Position numbers and translations under genes: made by a program
Shown: positions 9,857 to 21,250 of the stretch, one piece after another
How the letters are laid out: every line of letters begins with the position of its first letter
Position numbering within the stretch: the first letter of the stretch is position 1
Notes under the pieces: generated by a model
What the model saw: the letters and a program-made list of their open reading frames with translations, nothing else
Told to the model about the DNA's origin: nothing
Databases searched by the model: none
DNA from: Takakia lepidozioides
Taxonomy: Eukaryota > Streptophyta > Takakiopsida > Takakiales > Takakiaceae
Reading direction: 5' to 3'
Assembly (NCBI GenBank): GCA_030704615.1
Contig: CM060734.1
Span: forward strand, 51,724,042 to 51,788,041
DNA length: 64,000 nucleotides

Positions 9857-12800
9857 TTATGAGATGAGGGATCTGGCCGTGTCAGTGACGTTATCAACAG
9901 TGAAGCCATACGTTTTGAAGACATCCAAGTAACCACCGCTGGCTCCAAAGGTGTAGACCCCCAGAATTTGACCAGCAGGACCCACAAATTCCCTCCACCC
10001 AAGGGGAGAGCCTGCTTCCACACTGAGGCGCTTTTCCACAGAAGTGGGCAGTACTTGCTCCCTATAATCTTTTGGTTGGTCTTGAAAGATTTCCCAAGAA
10101 ACGAGAGAAACGACTCGAATCCTCCTCCCTTCTTCACGCAAACGCTCTGCAGCTTTCTCGCACAGAACAAGCTCTGAACCTGTTCCAATCAATATCATAT
10201 CAGGAAGGTTGCCCTCACCCGAGTTGTCGCTAATAACGTATCCCCCCTTTTCCACACCCTCAACTGATGTCCCGGCCAGGTTAGCCTCCACTTTCTGACG
10301 AGAGAGACACAGGGCAGTCGGTGCATGACGGCGAGAAATAGCCACTTTGTAAGCTCCTGCTGTTTCATTTCCATCCCCAGGTCGCAGCACAACCATTCCT
10401 GGAATAGCACGAAGTCCCGCCAATTGCTCGACAGGTTGATGAGTAGGCCCATCTTCCCCTAGCCCAATAGAGTCGTGTGTTAGGATATAAATGACTCCTG
10501 CTTCACTCAAAGCAGAGAGTCGCATCGCATTCTTCATGTAGTCAGAAAAAATGAGGAAGGTGGCAGCAATGGGGATGAGCCCACTGCCATGGAGCGCAAG
10601 TCCATTGGAAATACCGCCCATAGCATGCTCACGAATGCCATAGCGGACGTTACGGCCCGATGGGCTGTCAGACTCAAAATCAAGCATGCCTTTGAGGTAC
10701 ACTTTATTGGAGCTGGCCAAATCAGCACTTCCGCCAAAGATCCCTGGCAACACTGAAGCTGCAGCATTCAAACACTTCTCGGAATAGCCTCTTGTTGCGT
10801 CCACTGGATCATTCTCTGCCCATCTCTGCATGTAGACACATAAGCTCAGTAAAATGTTCAGATTGTGTATATAACAAACCAAATCTCTACGCTATCCTGG
10901 CAGATGTAACAGCAGAAGCAGAATGAGCACAACCAGTAGTGGGAATACATTCTCTCCCTGGCCTCTTAACTTACTCCCGAGTTTCTTCTAGCACACTCTT
11001 CCACTTATGTCTTCACGTATCCACAGTTTGTATTCTTCACTAAACAGAGCATAAGGGCATGGCAGTCAGAAAAAAGCTTCTGGTCAACACTTCATACAGG
11101 TAGAGATCTATCCCAGTCTGGAGGGAGGGTTCCACTGATCAGCTCCTTGAACTCTTTGCCCTCTTCTGGATACTTCTCCTCATAAGCTTTAACTGCAGCA
11201 GTCCATTCCTCCTCCAGCTGTGCACCATCTTTCCCCTTTTGGCCGAATTCCCTGCAACAATATCACATCACCCGCTTGATGACATGATTTCTTGATCCAT
11301 CCTTAAGAGATTTCTTATTCCACTCCCATGGGTATTTTCCTGACCTCTTGCTCTCTCTCCTGTAGATGTAATCTACATATCTATTAACACACTCATATCT
11401 AACGTGATCAGAGGAAGAAATTTTTTCCTCCGCCACATGTTAAACCCTGTTGTCGGGTGTCATACATAGGTTGGACCTGTTTGATGCAGAAAGAGTGATC
11501 ATTAATCCTGATGATGTGAGGCAGACAGCTCAGAGTCTGTAGGTCCAAAAGATAGAAACATACTCATACACCTGGGGAATCACATAGAATGGGTCTCTAT
11601 CAGTCCAGCCGACTTTTTCTCGCATCTGCTTCACATCCTCCTGATCAAAGGTTCCATGGTGTGCTTTTGCTGTACCCTCCTTCACGGATAGGCGCCCTAT
11701 TGAAGTCTTCACCTATTCTCATCCCCCTCCCATGTGCACCGGTCAACAATTGTTTGATGATATCATGAAACTGGACATTGACAAGTAATCAACATCCTCT
11801 TCAAAACAACAAAACTCGAGAACCAGCATGCTGACCTGGATAAATGTAGGCATGCCTGTATTCATTGATTCGACCGCGAGGGCATCCTTCAAAGAATTGA
11901 TATCCTTATAGGGATTGTCAATGTCACTGCAGTTCCAGCCGAGAGCCTTGAAACGGGCTCCTACATCCTCAGAGAAAGCTAGTGAGGTGCTACCATCAAT
12001 AGTGTTATGGTTGTCATCATAAATCACTGTCAACTTATCGAGTTTCAAATGACCCGCCAATGATGCAGCCTCATTTGAGATTCCCTCCATGGCACATCCA
12101 TCCCCCATGATGCAGTACCTGCAACACCACATGCAAGGAGGGCTACTGAACATCAGAGTTTGCCAATGTTGTGGATCACAGTAAAATCCTTTCCCACAGA
12201 GAATGCTCAGGCAATGTCACATTAATATGCAGGTCAAACTGCTATCAGGTATGAAGATGCAGAAGTGATGCCCACTGGTTTCAGCATCACCAGAAGAGTC
12301 TCATCCCCATCAACAAGTGTACACTTTGCACTATCCCTGAAGGCTACTGCAAATAGCCACAAAACAATGAGTGTTCTGTGCAATACTGTAACTCTTCCAT
12401 GTCTACTGTCAGACCCACCTCCACAGAGACTGACCAATACAGAACTCTAAAGAGAAACACGTTTCAAATGAAAAGTCTATGGATTGTGCCCACGTTCGGT
12501 GATCCACAATAACCGCATCAGGCTTGTTGTAGCGAGCTGCCAGGTGCTTCTCAGCCAGCGCCAACCCAACTGCATTTGCCACTCCTTGTCCCAAAGGACC
12601 TGGACCATCCAAGTTTTCATTTGGATTAGTTCCTGACTAGGTTTCCAACATTTGCCTCTCTCCACCTGCAGTTGAGGGTTGCATGAACTGATCACTCTCC
12701 AAGATCACTGAATTCAATCAACCATTAGATGAAAGGATGCTTGGTTCCAAGCAGATAGCTTCATGATGTGGGAAGGATGTGAACAGGAGACAGACCAGTG

Positions 12801-14940
12801 GTGACTTCAATGCCAGCTGTGGTAACATTCTCAGGGTGGCCTGGAGTGCGACTGCCTAGCTGACACAGCCTCTTCAGGTCCTCTATCTGCCCGTCAAACA
12901 TACCCCATACCAACCCATCCAATTCAGGCCATGCTAATGTCGCCAACAATGTGCTTCCTTCGTGCAATCCTGTCATTCAATTGGTGCAGTGCTCATCACT
13001 TCCAGCTGGATGTCCAACCACAAACCCACTGGTATCTAAAAAGCACATACATATTCCCCCCACAAAGAGAAAAAGACAGCCAGATTGTGATCTTCCAATT
13101 CATCAGTTCAGTTGCCTTGACAAACCGTGAATTCATGTTGTTTCATAGAGAAACAAAGGAAGGAACACAGAGGCCCACTGGACAGGGAAGAACTATCCAG
13201 AACTTCTTCAGAATACATCAAGTGTCACCCAAAGATGAAATGCCTCAAGAAGAAGGGAAGCTTTGTCTCAGCTGCACAACTGAGAGTTGAAATTTTTTTC
13301 AAATTCACACCAAAAATTAGGTGTCCTTAGATAGTTTTCATGATACTTGTCTGATAAACAACTTCACATAGTGTGTGCGTGTTTGTGCATGATCATGCGT
13401 GAGCGAGAGCGACAAAATAGTACGCGCGAAAGAAAGCAAGAATCTTATTACAGAGCAAGAGAGAGAACCTGGATGGAGTCGTAGCCAGCCAGATGTAAGC
13501 AGATATACTGAAGAAGGCAGCCATGGCCAGCACTAAGTACAAAGCGGTCACGGTTGAACCATTTGGGGTTTTGTGGGTTGTACTTCATGGCATGTGACCA
13601 GAGCACATAGCCCACCTCTGCCATGCCCATGGGCAGCCCTGGATGACCAGCCTTGGCAGTATTCACCGAGTCTATTGTAAGCATGCGCATGTTGTTCACA
13701 CAGCACTGGTCGATCTGAGATTGCACCCATGCAGGGTCGCGCCACAGTTCCTCTTTCTCTGCCACCTAACATCAATTCAGAGTTGGTTAAAGCTCATTTG
13801 AAACCACCTGGAGCAGGACTCTTGTGGAGCTTAGGTGTTGAGCTTACTGGACGCCATGTTCATCGTATCACTACATTCAACAACAGGTTGGAGCATTATC
13901 CGAATAGTAGTATGTAGTCAACGGAGCAAGCTTTTCTCATCTCTCATCGCAATTGTAAATTTTCCTTCTCTCGAACTAACAAAAATAGCGAATTAGAAGT
14001 TTTAGCTCGGTGATCACCTCGGGGCTCAATATTCGACTGATCTCATCCTTCCAGGATTGAACCCGATCTTGGTTTCCGTGGCTCCCCTTTCCATTTACGA
14101 TTTGTGACGGCACACTTGTACCTACTTGCCTGCTGGGCTGGCCAGCTTTGACTTGTTCCTCTTTCAAGGTCTCTATTTCTCGATAGTCGGCGCGAACTCC
14201 CTTACGCCATCCCGAGGTAGGCCTCTGAGAGGTAGCAGGAATGCGCTTACAGAGGCTGAAGACACCTGTTTGTTGCCACTCCCCTCTCAGCGTGTAGGCT
14301 CCCTGGCGCAGGAATTCAACCAAATCACCAGGCTTAGCAAGTCTTCAGGTACGAAATCTTGCTTAAACGACAAGCCGGCTTCAGTGATTTCACACCACTG
14401 TTCAAGTTTGTATACAGACTGCCGATAAAGATATACATCCAGCATGTGTTTATCAGTGCAACCCACTCCAGAACAAGATGATACAATTGCAAAGACAAAA
14501 GTCACGATTCGATAGTCTGCACAATGCTCGAAGTTGCCAGCAATGTCTTCCACCAGGATTTGGGTCAATCTCCTCCTATCACTGAAATCTATCTGAAGGA
14601 TTCATAATTTTTCGAAAGACTTGACACTAAGAAAGATTCGATGGCTTGAAAAGCGTGCTGGAATGTTCACGCGAAATGACCTTCTGTAATCTATTCGCAG
14701 TCTCTACTTTTCTTCCATTTACTCTGCTCTATCTCCAAAATGTTGGAAAGGGGTTCACACAATTCAATCCAGCATCGTCTTTGACCCACAAAACCAGACA
14801 TGACTCCAACTAACCTTGTGAAAACTGGGAATAGTGGCCACTGAAGACCGACGTTGGACACCCTGCTTGCTCCATCCCTGACAAATCCAGCCACCCTGCA
14901 ACATTCCAGCCTGAGACAGCACTACAGTGGTGGCACCCAT
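9857..14940 (-). CDS. TKL: Transketolase, eight exons, probably plastid-targeted
   Basis: Transketolase moves two-carbon ketol units between sugar phosphates in the Calvin and pentose phosphate cycles, using thiamine diphosphate. Exons on the minus strand are 14815-14940, 13469-13765, 12796-12886, 12494-12599, 11836-12118, 11564-11712, 11098-11251 and 9857-10825. All junctions are GT-AG, phases are consistent, and the sum of 2175 bases gives 724 residues plus stop. Exon 1 encodes an N-terminus from [14 protein letters not shown], rich in S, Q, G and R with few acidic residues, consistent with a transit peptide. [21 protein letters not shown] and [10 protein letters not shown] follow. The diphosphate motif starts [13 protein letters not shown] near residue 211. 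The catalytic Glu is in REHAMGG near 468. GEDGPTHQP lies near the sugar-binding site. The middle segment ([19 protein letters not shown]) differs from the TTIGYGSPNK type typical of canonical plastid enzymes, so this is a divergent isoform. The frame is intact. Confidence 0.96.
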
Positions 14941-15289
14941 CCTCCTTGTCTGAGGATGGTACAATGCGCCGATCTACAGACCAACCCAAAACTCAAAATT
15001 CGAATCGACTCTATCCCTGTCTGCTTGCATGTGGATCAGAGTGGACGAGACCAACAGCTCGCAGTTGATCGAATTAGCTTCACAACGTCGCAGAGTGTAG
15101 AGATTTGAAGAAGAGAGAGAGCAAGACACAGACACATGAGGAAGAAGGTGGACTGTTGCAACACGAGGCATTCCGACTCCTGCCAGGTGGCACTTCCTTG
15201 CTTTCCCATCCTCGCCACGTTGCAATCCTCTCGACTCAGAAGTAGCCAAGTGTGATGGCTAAATTACTGACAACTGGACTCGTGACTTC
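14941..15289 (-). other. Transketolase upstream region
   Basis: About 350 bases lie between the transketolase ATG and a LINE fragment. Any 5' UTR and core promoter must lie here or within the LINE and the neighbouring element. No motif could be assigned firmly. Confidence 0.45.
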
Positions 15290-16056
15290 CAATTGTTTTT
15301 TTAGTTTGTTTTAGTTTTTATTATTTTTATTTATTTCTTTTTCTGAAAATGGCCTGAGATAGGCCAGGTATATTAAAAATGAGGAAAAAATAACCTCATA
15401 TGACAGGCCAGGAGGCTGAGAAAAGGGGACACTGCCCCCTAACTAAATTAGGAAGACCAAAAACGGATCTACGGCAAAGCTAGACCTGAAGCTGGGGTAA
15501 CTAGAAAGAAACTGAGAGCTAAGGCTAGGAATCAGAGGTTGCCCCTCTTAGCCGAGTTGTTGTCAAAAGCAGAGAGTAGTTGCATTCTCCTTCCTTGTGA
15601 GCATCTAGGAACAGCTGCACAGATCATAGACCAGGCTTTCCTGGTTTTAGACATAAGGTTAGAGTGAATCCTATGCAAAATGACCCTAGCACATGGAGAC
15701 TTCTCATCATAGACCGAGGAACATCTGGATTTCCAGATGTTCCATAAAGTGTGAGCACGAAGGGCTGCCCACTGAGAACAGTGGCTCCAAATAACGAGAG
15801 AGGAAACATTCAAAAGCAGAAGAGAAGAAAGAATGGAGTTGTTGGGATTCCAGGTAGAATAGAAATGAAGAACCATCCTCCAGACCAGGGAAGGAGCTTG
15901 CAAAGTAGAAGACAATGCTCATGAATCGTTTCAGATGACCCGTTGTAATAGCATGAACAGATCCCCAAGTCATCTGAGATGAACCGAAAAACAGGGAGAA
16001 TTTTGTTTGCTACTTTCCAGAGGAAAGCAAAGATTTTCGCCGCTCTATCTTTCCTC
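15290..16056 (-). mobile_element. 5'-truncated LINE (non-LTR retrotransposon) 3' fragment
   Basis: On the minus strand two overlapping frames (15810-16082 and 15532-15915) read the zinc-binding C-terminal end of a plant LINE reverse transcriptase. The order is IWRKDRAAKIFAFLWKVANK, then a CSCYY...HEHCLL Cys/His segment, then WNIWKSRC. A frameshift lies between them. The 3' side ends at 15290-15350 in an A-rich tail on the minus strand (T-rich on plus: TTTATTATTTTTATTTATTT). The upstream break, near 16056, falls inside the coding sequence of gene A1. No clean target-site duplication was found. Confidence 0.75.
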
Positions 16057-16618
16057 CAAATACCTGCTTCAAAGATTCCCAATCAATTCCTCGCAACTCA
16101 CTTTTGAATCTAGTCATTCCTCCCATCGCCCGTAGTTTTGGAATGACACTACAAATCTCTTCTTCATCAGCTTCTCCAACCACAGTAGGAAGGACTGGAT
16201 TTGGAATTTCACTTATGTCATCATCGAACAAATCCGAAAGCTCAACTATTGGAGTGGATGACGTCTGTTCTTTTTTCACCACCACCTCCTTCTTGTCTTC
16301 AACGACCGAAGCAGCAGTCCCGGGCGTCACATATGATCCAAGGGACTTTCGCCGAGGCTCTCCAAGTACTCTGTATCGACCAGGGCGCACTCTCCACTCG
16401 CTGACATGAGCCGTCTCATCACAGTTTTGGAAAGAGTATTTCAACAACTTCCCTTTCAAATCGTACACCTCTTTCTCCAAAAAGATGGAGCCATTCTGAA
16501 GCTGGAAATGGGTAGCCAATACATGTTCCAGAACAATTGCAAATCCATTGTCAAGGACTTCCTGGGAGAACGGCACTGGTTTGTCGTCAGAGAAAAACTC
16601 CGCTTCAGAGGAAGCCAT
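16010..16618 (-). pseudogene. Gene A1: N-terminal domain shared with the MULE-like transposase gene, truncated by LINE
   Basis: The ATG at 16618-16616 opens 202 residues. Residues 20-90 (NGFAIVLEHVLATHFQLQNG, then SIFLEKEVYD, then EWRVRPGRYRVLGE) match the start of gene A2 at 34641 in order and spacing (CDQGFAIVTEQYLCVKFGL, VFLEEETKDAYG, EWRLPASESIRYSAIGE). An acidic segment follows (IVELSDLFDDD), paralleled by VVQDLSSDDED in A2. It resembles a SUMO-interaction motif, though that is inference only. The last 15 or so residues run into LINE sequence, so the true C-terminal part, including any transposase domain, is missing here. It is arranged divergently from gene B1, as A2 is from B2. The function of the shared domain is unknown to me. 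Confidence 0.7.
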
Positions 16619-17476
16619 CTTCCTTCCTCGCGTACGTTGATACCTTGCTATTGCAGACCTTCAGTGTAAATCGGTTTACTGATGTCTCCAGAACACAGTT
16701 GAAGAATGAGCAGAGAATATGGCGGAGGAAGCTCAAACGACGACTGTGCATATTCTGTTATTCCTTCCAGATATGCAGCCGTCCATTTTAATTACTTTTT
16801 TGTGGGCCCTGTGGTCAGAGTATCCCTAGGAGCAATGTCGGCAGCTGTTAAACCGTTAATCAGAACCTCATCAATAAACACAATAACAAGCCGACTTCCT
16901 GGAAGCATGCCACAGGATCTGAGGGTGGGATTGCAGATTAGTAAATGCATCTTTATACTACTACCAATGATCATGCGCACCTGGAAAGTTCAAAATGTGA
17001 AACGAACGTGGGGTTGGCTAACAAGGATGAACGTGTATGATATCCCAAAATTTGTATCAAACTCTCGTTCATTTACATATATTTGTCTAAGACTGTGCGC
17101 CAAGATTTCTGGGATTTGCTGTTATTTTTAAATATTGAAACCGTTCTGATAAAGAACACGCCGTTTATTTTGGTCGACACACGTCAGACATTGATAACTA
17201 TATTGAATACAAACAGCTGTACACTAATTGCTGGCATGTGCACTAATAAGGGAATGACTATGTGTAAAGGTCACGCGAGAGGGAATCTGATGCTTCTAGA
17301 GACAAGCCACAACGCACGCAATCCCGCAAGAAATCGGGAGTCACTTCGTTTTTCTACTTTTCGCGCTTAGAGGGAGAGTGGTAGTCAAGCTGGAGAGGGT
17401 TCCTTCTACAATACGAAAGAGAAGAAAGTCTCTTTATTTTACTTCCTTTAGAGAGAGACGCAGAGCAAGAGAGCAA
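16619..17476. promoter_or_regulatory. Divergent intergenic region between A1 and B1
   Basis: About 860 bases separate the two divergent starts. No protein-like frame is seen. It is the positional equivalent of the palindrome-rich region 34642-37256 in the related element, but here the palindromes lie in B1 introns instead. Confidence 0.45.
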
Positions 17477-17931
17477 ATGACGAGGCGTCGTTTGTTGGAG
17501 AACACAGGGCCAAGGCAGCAGGTAAACGCGGAGACTGATTCACAAGAGCAGACCGAGATTGAGGCAGCGGCTGTGACACAGTTGGCGATAACAGTGCGCG
17601 TTGGAAACCAACCTGTGGATGCAGAGATGACTCGTAGGGAAACTGAAGGAGATGGAAGTACGAGGAACGCTGAATCGGGAGAAGGTCCAGAAACCCTAGA
17701 GCAGACAGAAATTCCAGCAAATGTGAGAGGGAGAGGAAAGTTGCAAAAGGGGATCCAATTTCAAAACCTAAGAAGGCGCCCGTAAGTGTTCTCTAACTTC
17801 CATTTCATTGTTGAAGATCTGCGTAGAGATTGAGTGGAATGTCCCAGAAATGGATTGTCGCTACCGACCATCACCATGAAACAACGGTGATTTGCTTTCT
17901 ACTCCTCTGTTAAGGGTTTCCCGCAGTGGGT

Positions 17932-18613
17932 GACTGACGGTACCGTCATTCACTGTTGTTCAGATCATACAGTCTGTCTGATTGCCTTTCAAGCAATCCT
18001 TCATCTTCCCTTCTTTAGCAGGAACATGTGATTGAAGTCTACTGAATTGCGAGCGTCGTTAACGCCATTCGATTCTCTTCATGAGATTTATGTACCTATG
18101 TGTTTGAAGAGAGAGTGAGGGTCGGCATATTCAGTCATATTGTTTTGCAATGCATTTTCTTTGTTTGAGGTTGAACAGATAGAGAAGTGGAAAGGCGGTA
18201 CTGCCAATCAAAGATTTGAAGACCATACTGTAGATTCAGGTAGAGTATCGATTCGAAAGTACTCTCGACATAGACAAGAAACAGTGAATGCTTGCGACGT
18301 TCATCATAATGGAGTCAATCTGAATAATCTGCACTTACTGTCCGTCCTAAACTATACTGAGTGTCGTTGCCGCCAATCACTTACACATATATGTCATTGC
18401 ACAACACCGATCCGGCAGGTCCCACTCTTTTGTGATTGTCGTTAACGCCGTTCGCTCTTGCTCAAAACCTTTCTGTTCCTGTGTCCCTAGAATCATAGTG
18501 TTTTGTTTTGAATTCGGCAGGATCAGCTTTGCTTGTGTAGATGGTTCTGAATTTGTTTCACACCATTCATTGTGAGTTGAGACAAGACAGAGTGATGGTC
18601 GTTACCGCCGTTC
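17932..18613. repeat. Dispersed degenerate palindromes in B1 intron 1
   Basis: Four 20-base imperfect palindromes of the same family as the array at 20481-21250 lie in the presumed first intron. They are at 17932-17951 (GACTGACGGTACCGTCATTC), 18051-18070, 18434-18453 and 18594-18613, the last three with core GTCGTTAACGCC or GTCGTTACCGCC. Confidence 0.6.
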
Positions 18614-20480
18614 ACTATTTGCACATTACTCAGTCAGATTTGAATGGCATCGTGCAGAAAACTGTGAGGTCCAAGCCTACAGGATCAGAGGGGAAAGGAT
18701 CTGGAGATGGGGACGAGTCTGGAAAAAGCTCAGAGAATAGCGATGAAGCAGATGAATCTGAAGTGCACTACCTTGACAAGGTGAAAGAACTCATGTCATT
18801 CCAGAAGGTAAACTCTCAGGAGGTTATAAGGGACATGCTCGTATCTGGAGGGCGTCTGGACATCCCTCTATGCCGGATGATATCTATGCCTGTTGTGCGT
18901 CCACCTCTTTCCCATGACATAACAAAATTGGAGAGTGATTTCGTGCATGGATACAGACTTGGTGCACAAGTTTTTTATGTGTCACTGACGGATACAAATG
19001 GGAAAACACATTAGTGTCTCCAGAGATCAGTGATACCTGGGATGAGTGCTGGAAAGATGCTAATGAGGAGTTCGAGCTGGGCCTCATGATGGGAAAGAAC
19101 ACCCAGCAATTCTGCAACCACATGTTCTACGTCTGGGACGGCAACCACCGATTGCTGGCATGGATGGGATACATTCAGAAACATCATGCGAAAGACAAAG
19201 ACAAGCATGTTGCTGTGGAGGCAATGGTTTTGGATCCTGGAAACGACATCGCTAGGCTTCTTACAGCTATGCACGACGTGAACAAGTAAGTCATCCTAGA
19301 GACTTCATTCCCTCTGTAGTGTTTGTTAATCCCAAAAAACAGTGTTAAGGAATGCAATGTTTCCAATGTTTTTGCAGATCGACAGAGAAATCGCATGTGA
19401 CAACAAGCTTGGTCCACACACTATTCCGAATTCAGAGGATTGGTCTGATGAAGCTGGATGATTTTCGGACAGTACTCCCCCCAATATAATCAAGAAGTGC
19501 GAAACAGGAAGAGCTGCAGGCACTTGGTATTCTTTGACTCGAGAGGCGTTTCTGGAGTACATGTATGCGGTAAGCCCGAGTCTGTACTCAGTTTACTTTT
19601 CGAATACATGTTTGTAGTTCCTTCGGTGCTAATCACTATTTGAATCAATGCAGCAAGAACTGGCAGAGGCAGCTGAGAAGGAAAATCCGAATATTACCAC
19701 ACTACACCAAAGGAACTAAGGACATCAAAGGGTGTGGAAGCAGCAATAAAGAAGGAGTTTGAAATGCGAAGAACCAAATTGATGTCCGCCTTCGGAAAGC
19801 AGCTTAGAATAGTAGATCCTGGACTTGGTTCTGAGTTCCTTCAGCAGATCAAATCTCACTATGACAAGCATGTGCATCCGGAGATGCAGTAGGAGAAATT
19901 GCACCGGCTGGCCATATCCATGGTCGACCCACAAACAAAAATAAGGTGGCTGGAGATATGGAACTCAGATCAGACAGTAAAGGACTTGAATCAGTTCCCA
20001 AAGAGCACCATACAGCCTGGCACAAAGGTGGAAGGAATCAGTGATTTGGTGTTTGATAACTGGCTCCACAAGGCTACATTTTGGATTCAGGTGTGTATTC
20101 AAATAAGCCGTTTTATTTTCTTCAATTATGTTATGAGTATCTTATTTGCAAAACTGACAAATATACAATTTGCAGCTCGAAAAACGCGTCGTCATTGTGC
20201 TGGATCAGACTTTGAAGGACTTGAACATTTCGATTGTTTCCCCCCCAAATGTCATTGGAGGCATAATAAGGAAGTGGAGAGGTCTCACCTGGAGATACTG
20301 TTTTTTCCGGGAGTTCTCCAAAGATGGTAACATTTTACGGTCCAACGACTTTGACAGTCAGGTTGGAGGAGAGTGGGCCATGATGCGAGTTGTGTACAGG
20401 TGCAATATCATACTGGAAACTCTACTTCACTTTTTGGAAATAATTAGGCTTCATAAGGATTGTAATCATAGATCCAAATT

Positions 20481-21250
20481 GAATGTCGTTGACGACATTC
20501 ACTTCTTTGTCTGAATCATTCTTAAGCGAGAATTTGAATTCACCTGGATTAGGAGCTTAGGGTGTATTTATAGTGTCCCTGATTAGAATTGATAATGTCC
20601 CTGAATGGCGTTGACGACATTCACATCCAGAGTTGTTAAGAGGTCCTCAGAGATATGTAAGTTTTTGTAATGTCCATAGAGTTTACAGTGAGGGTTCCTC
20701 ACTCCAGTTTGCTGAATGTCAATGCAGACATTCAGTTGTTCTGCAATTCTTTTACTCTTGCGAGAAATCTTGAGGCTTGATTAGCTGTGTTATCAGAGAT
20801 CCAAAGTGAATGTCGTTGACGACATTCACTTCTATGTCTGTGTCATTCACCAGCGACAATTTGAATTTACATGGATTAGGAGCTTAGGGTGTATTTATTG
20901 GTTCCTTGTTCGGAATTTTGTGAATGGCGTTGACGCCATTCACATCCAGTGTTATTATGAGGTCCTCAGTGTTATGTACGTTTTGAATGTCCATTGAGTT
21001 TTTAGGGAGGGTTCCTTACTCGAGTTTCTGAATGTCGTTGCCGACATTCAGTTTCCATCCAATGATTTTGCCTCTTTTGAGAAATCATTAGGCTTGATTA
21101 GCAGTGTATTCACAAATCCAAAGTGAATGACGTTGACGACATTCACTTCTATGTCTGTGTCATTCCAAAGCGAGAGTTTGCATTCACGTGGATTAGGGTG
21201 TATTTGCAGTATCATTGAATGAAATTTTTTGAATGGCGTTGACGACATTC
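20481..21250. repeat. Array of eight 20-bp palindromes within ~318-bp tandem repeats
   Basis: Copies of GAATGTCGTTGACGACATTC and close variants start at 20481, 20603, 20714, 20808, 20922, 21030, 21125 and 21231. Every third copy shares flanks: CACTTCT after 20481/20808/21125, CACATCC after 20603/20922/21231, and AGTT after 20714/21030. The true tandem unit is therefore about 318 bases with three palindromes, present about 2.4 times. The array fills a presumed intron of B1 (about 20398-21390). Confidence 0.9.

Noticed and set aside
13976-14568. Two minus-strand frames inside transketolase intron 1, one with KPGDLVEF resembling the start of an LRAT/NlpC-type domain
   Set aside because: They lie in different frames with a stop between, lack the catalytic His context, and sit in an intron of an intact gene. 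Not supported as a gene.
15285-16060. Target-site duplication for the LINE
   Set aside because: CTTCCAATTG on one side and TTCCCAATC on the other are only loosely similar; not convincing.
17378-17476. Upstream extension of B1 exon 1 to a GTG start
   Set aside because: Plant genes start at ATG, and the first in-frame ATG is at 17477.
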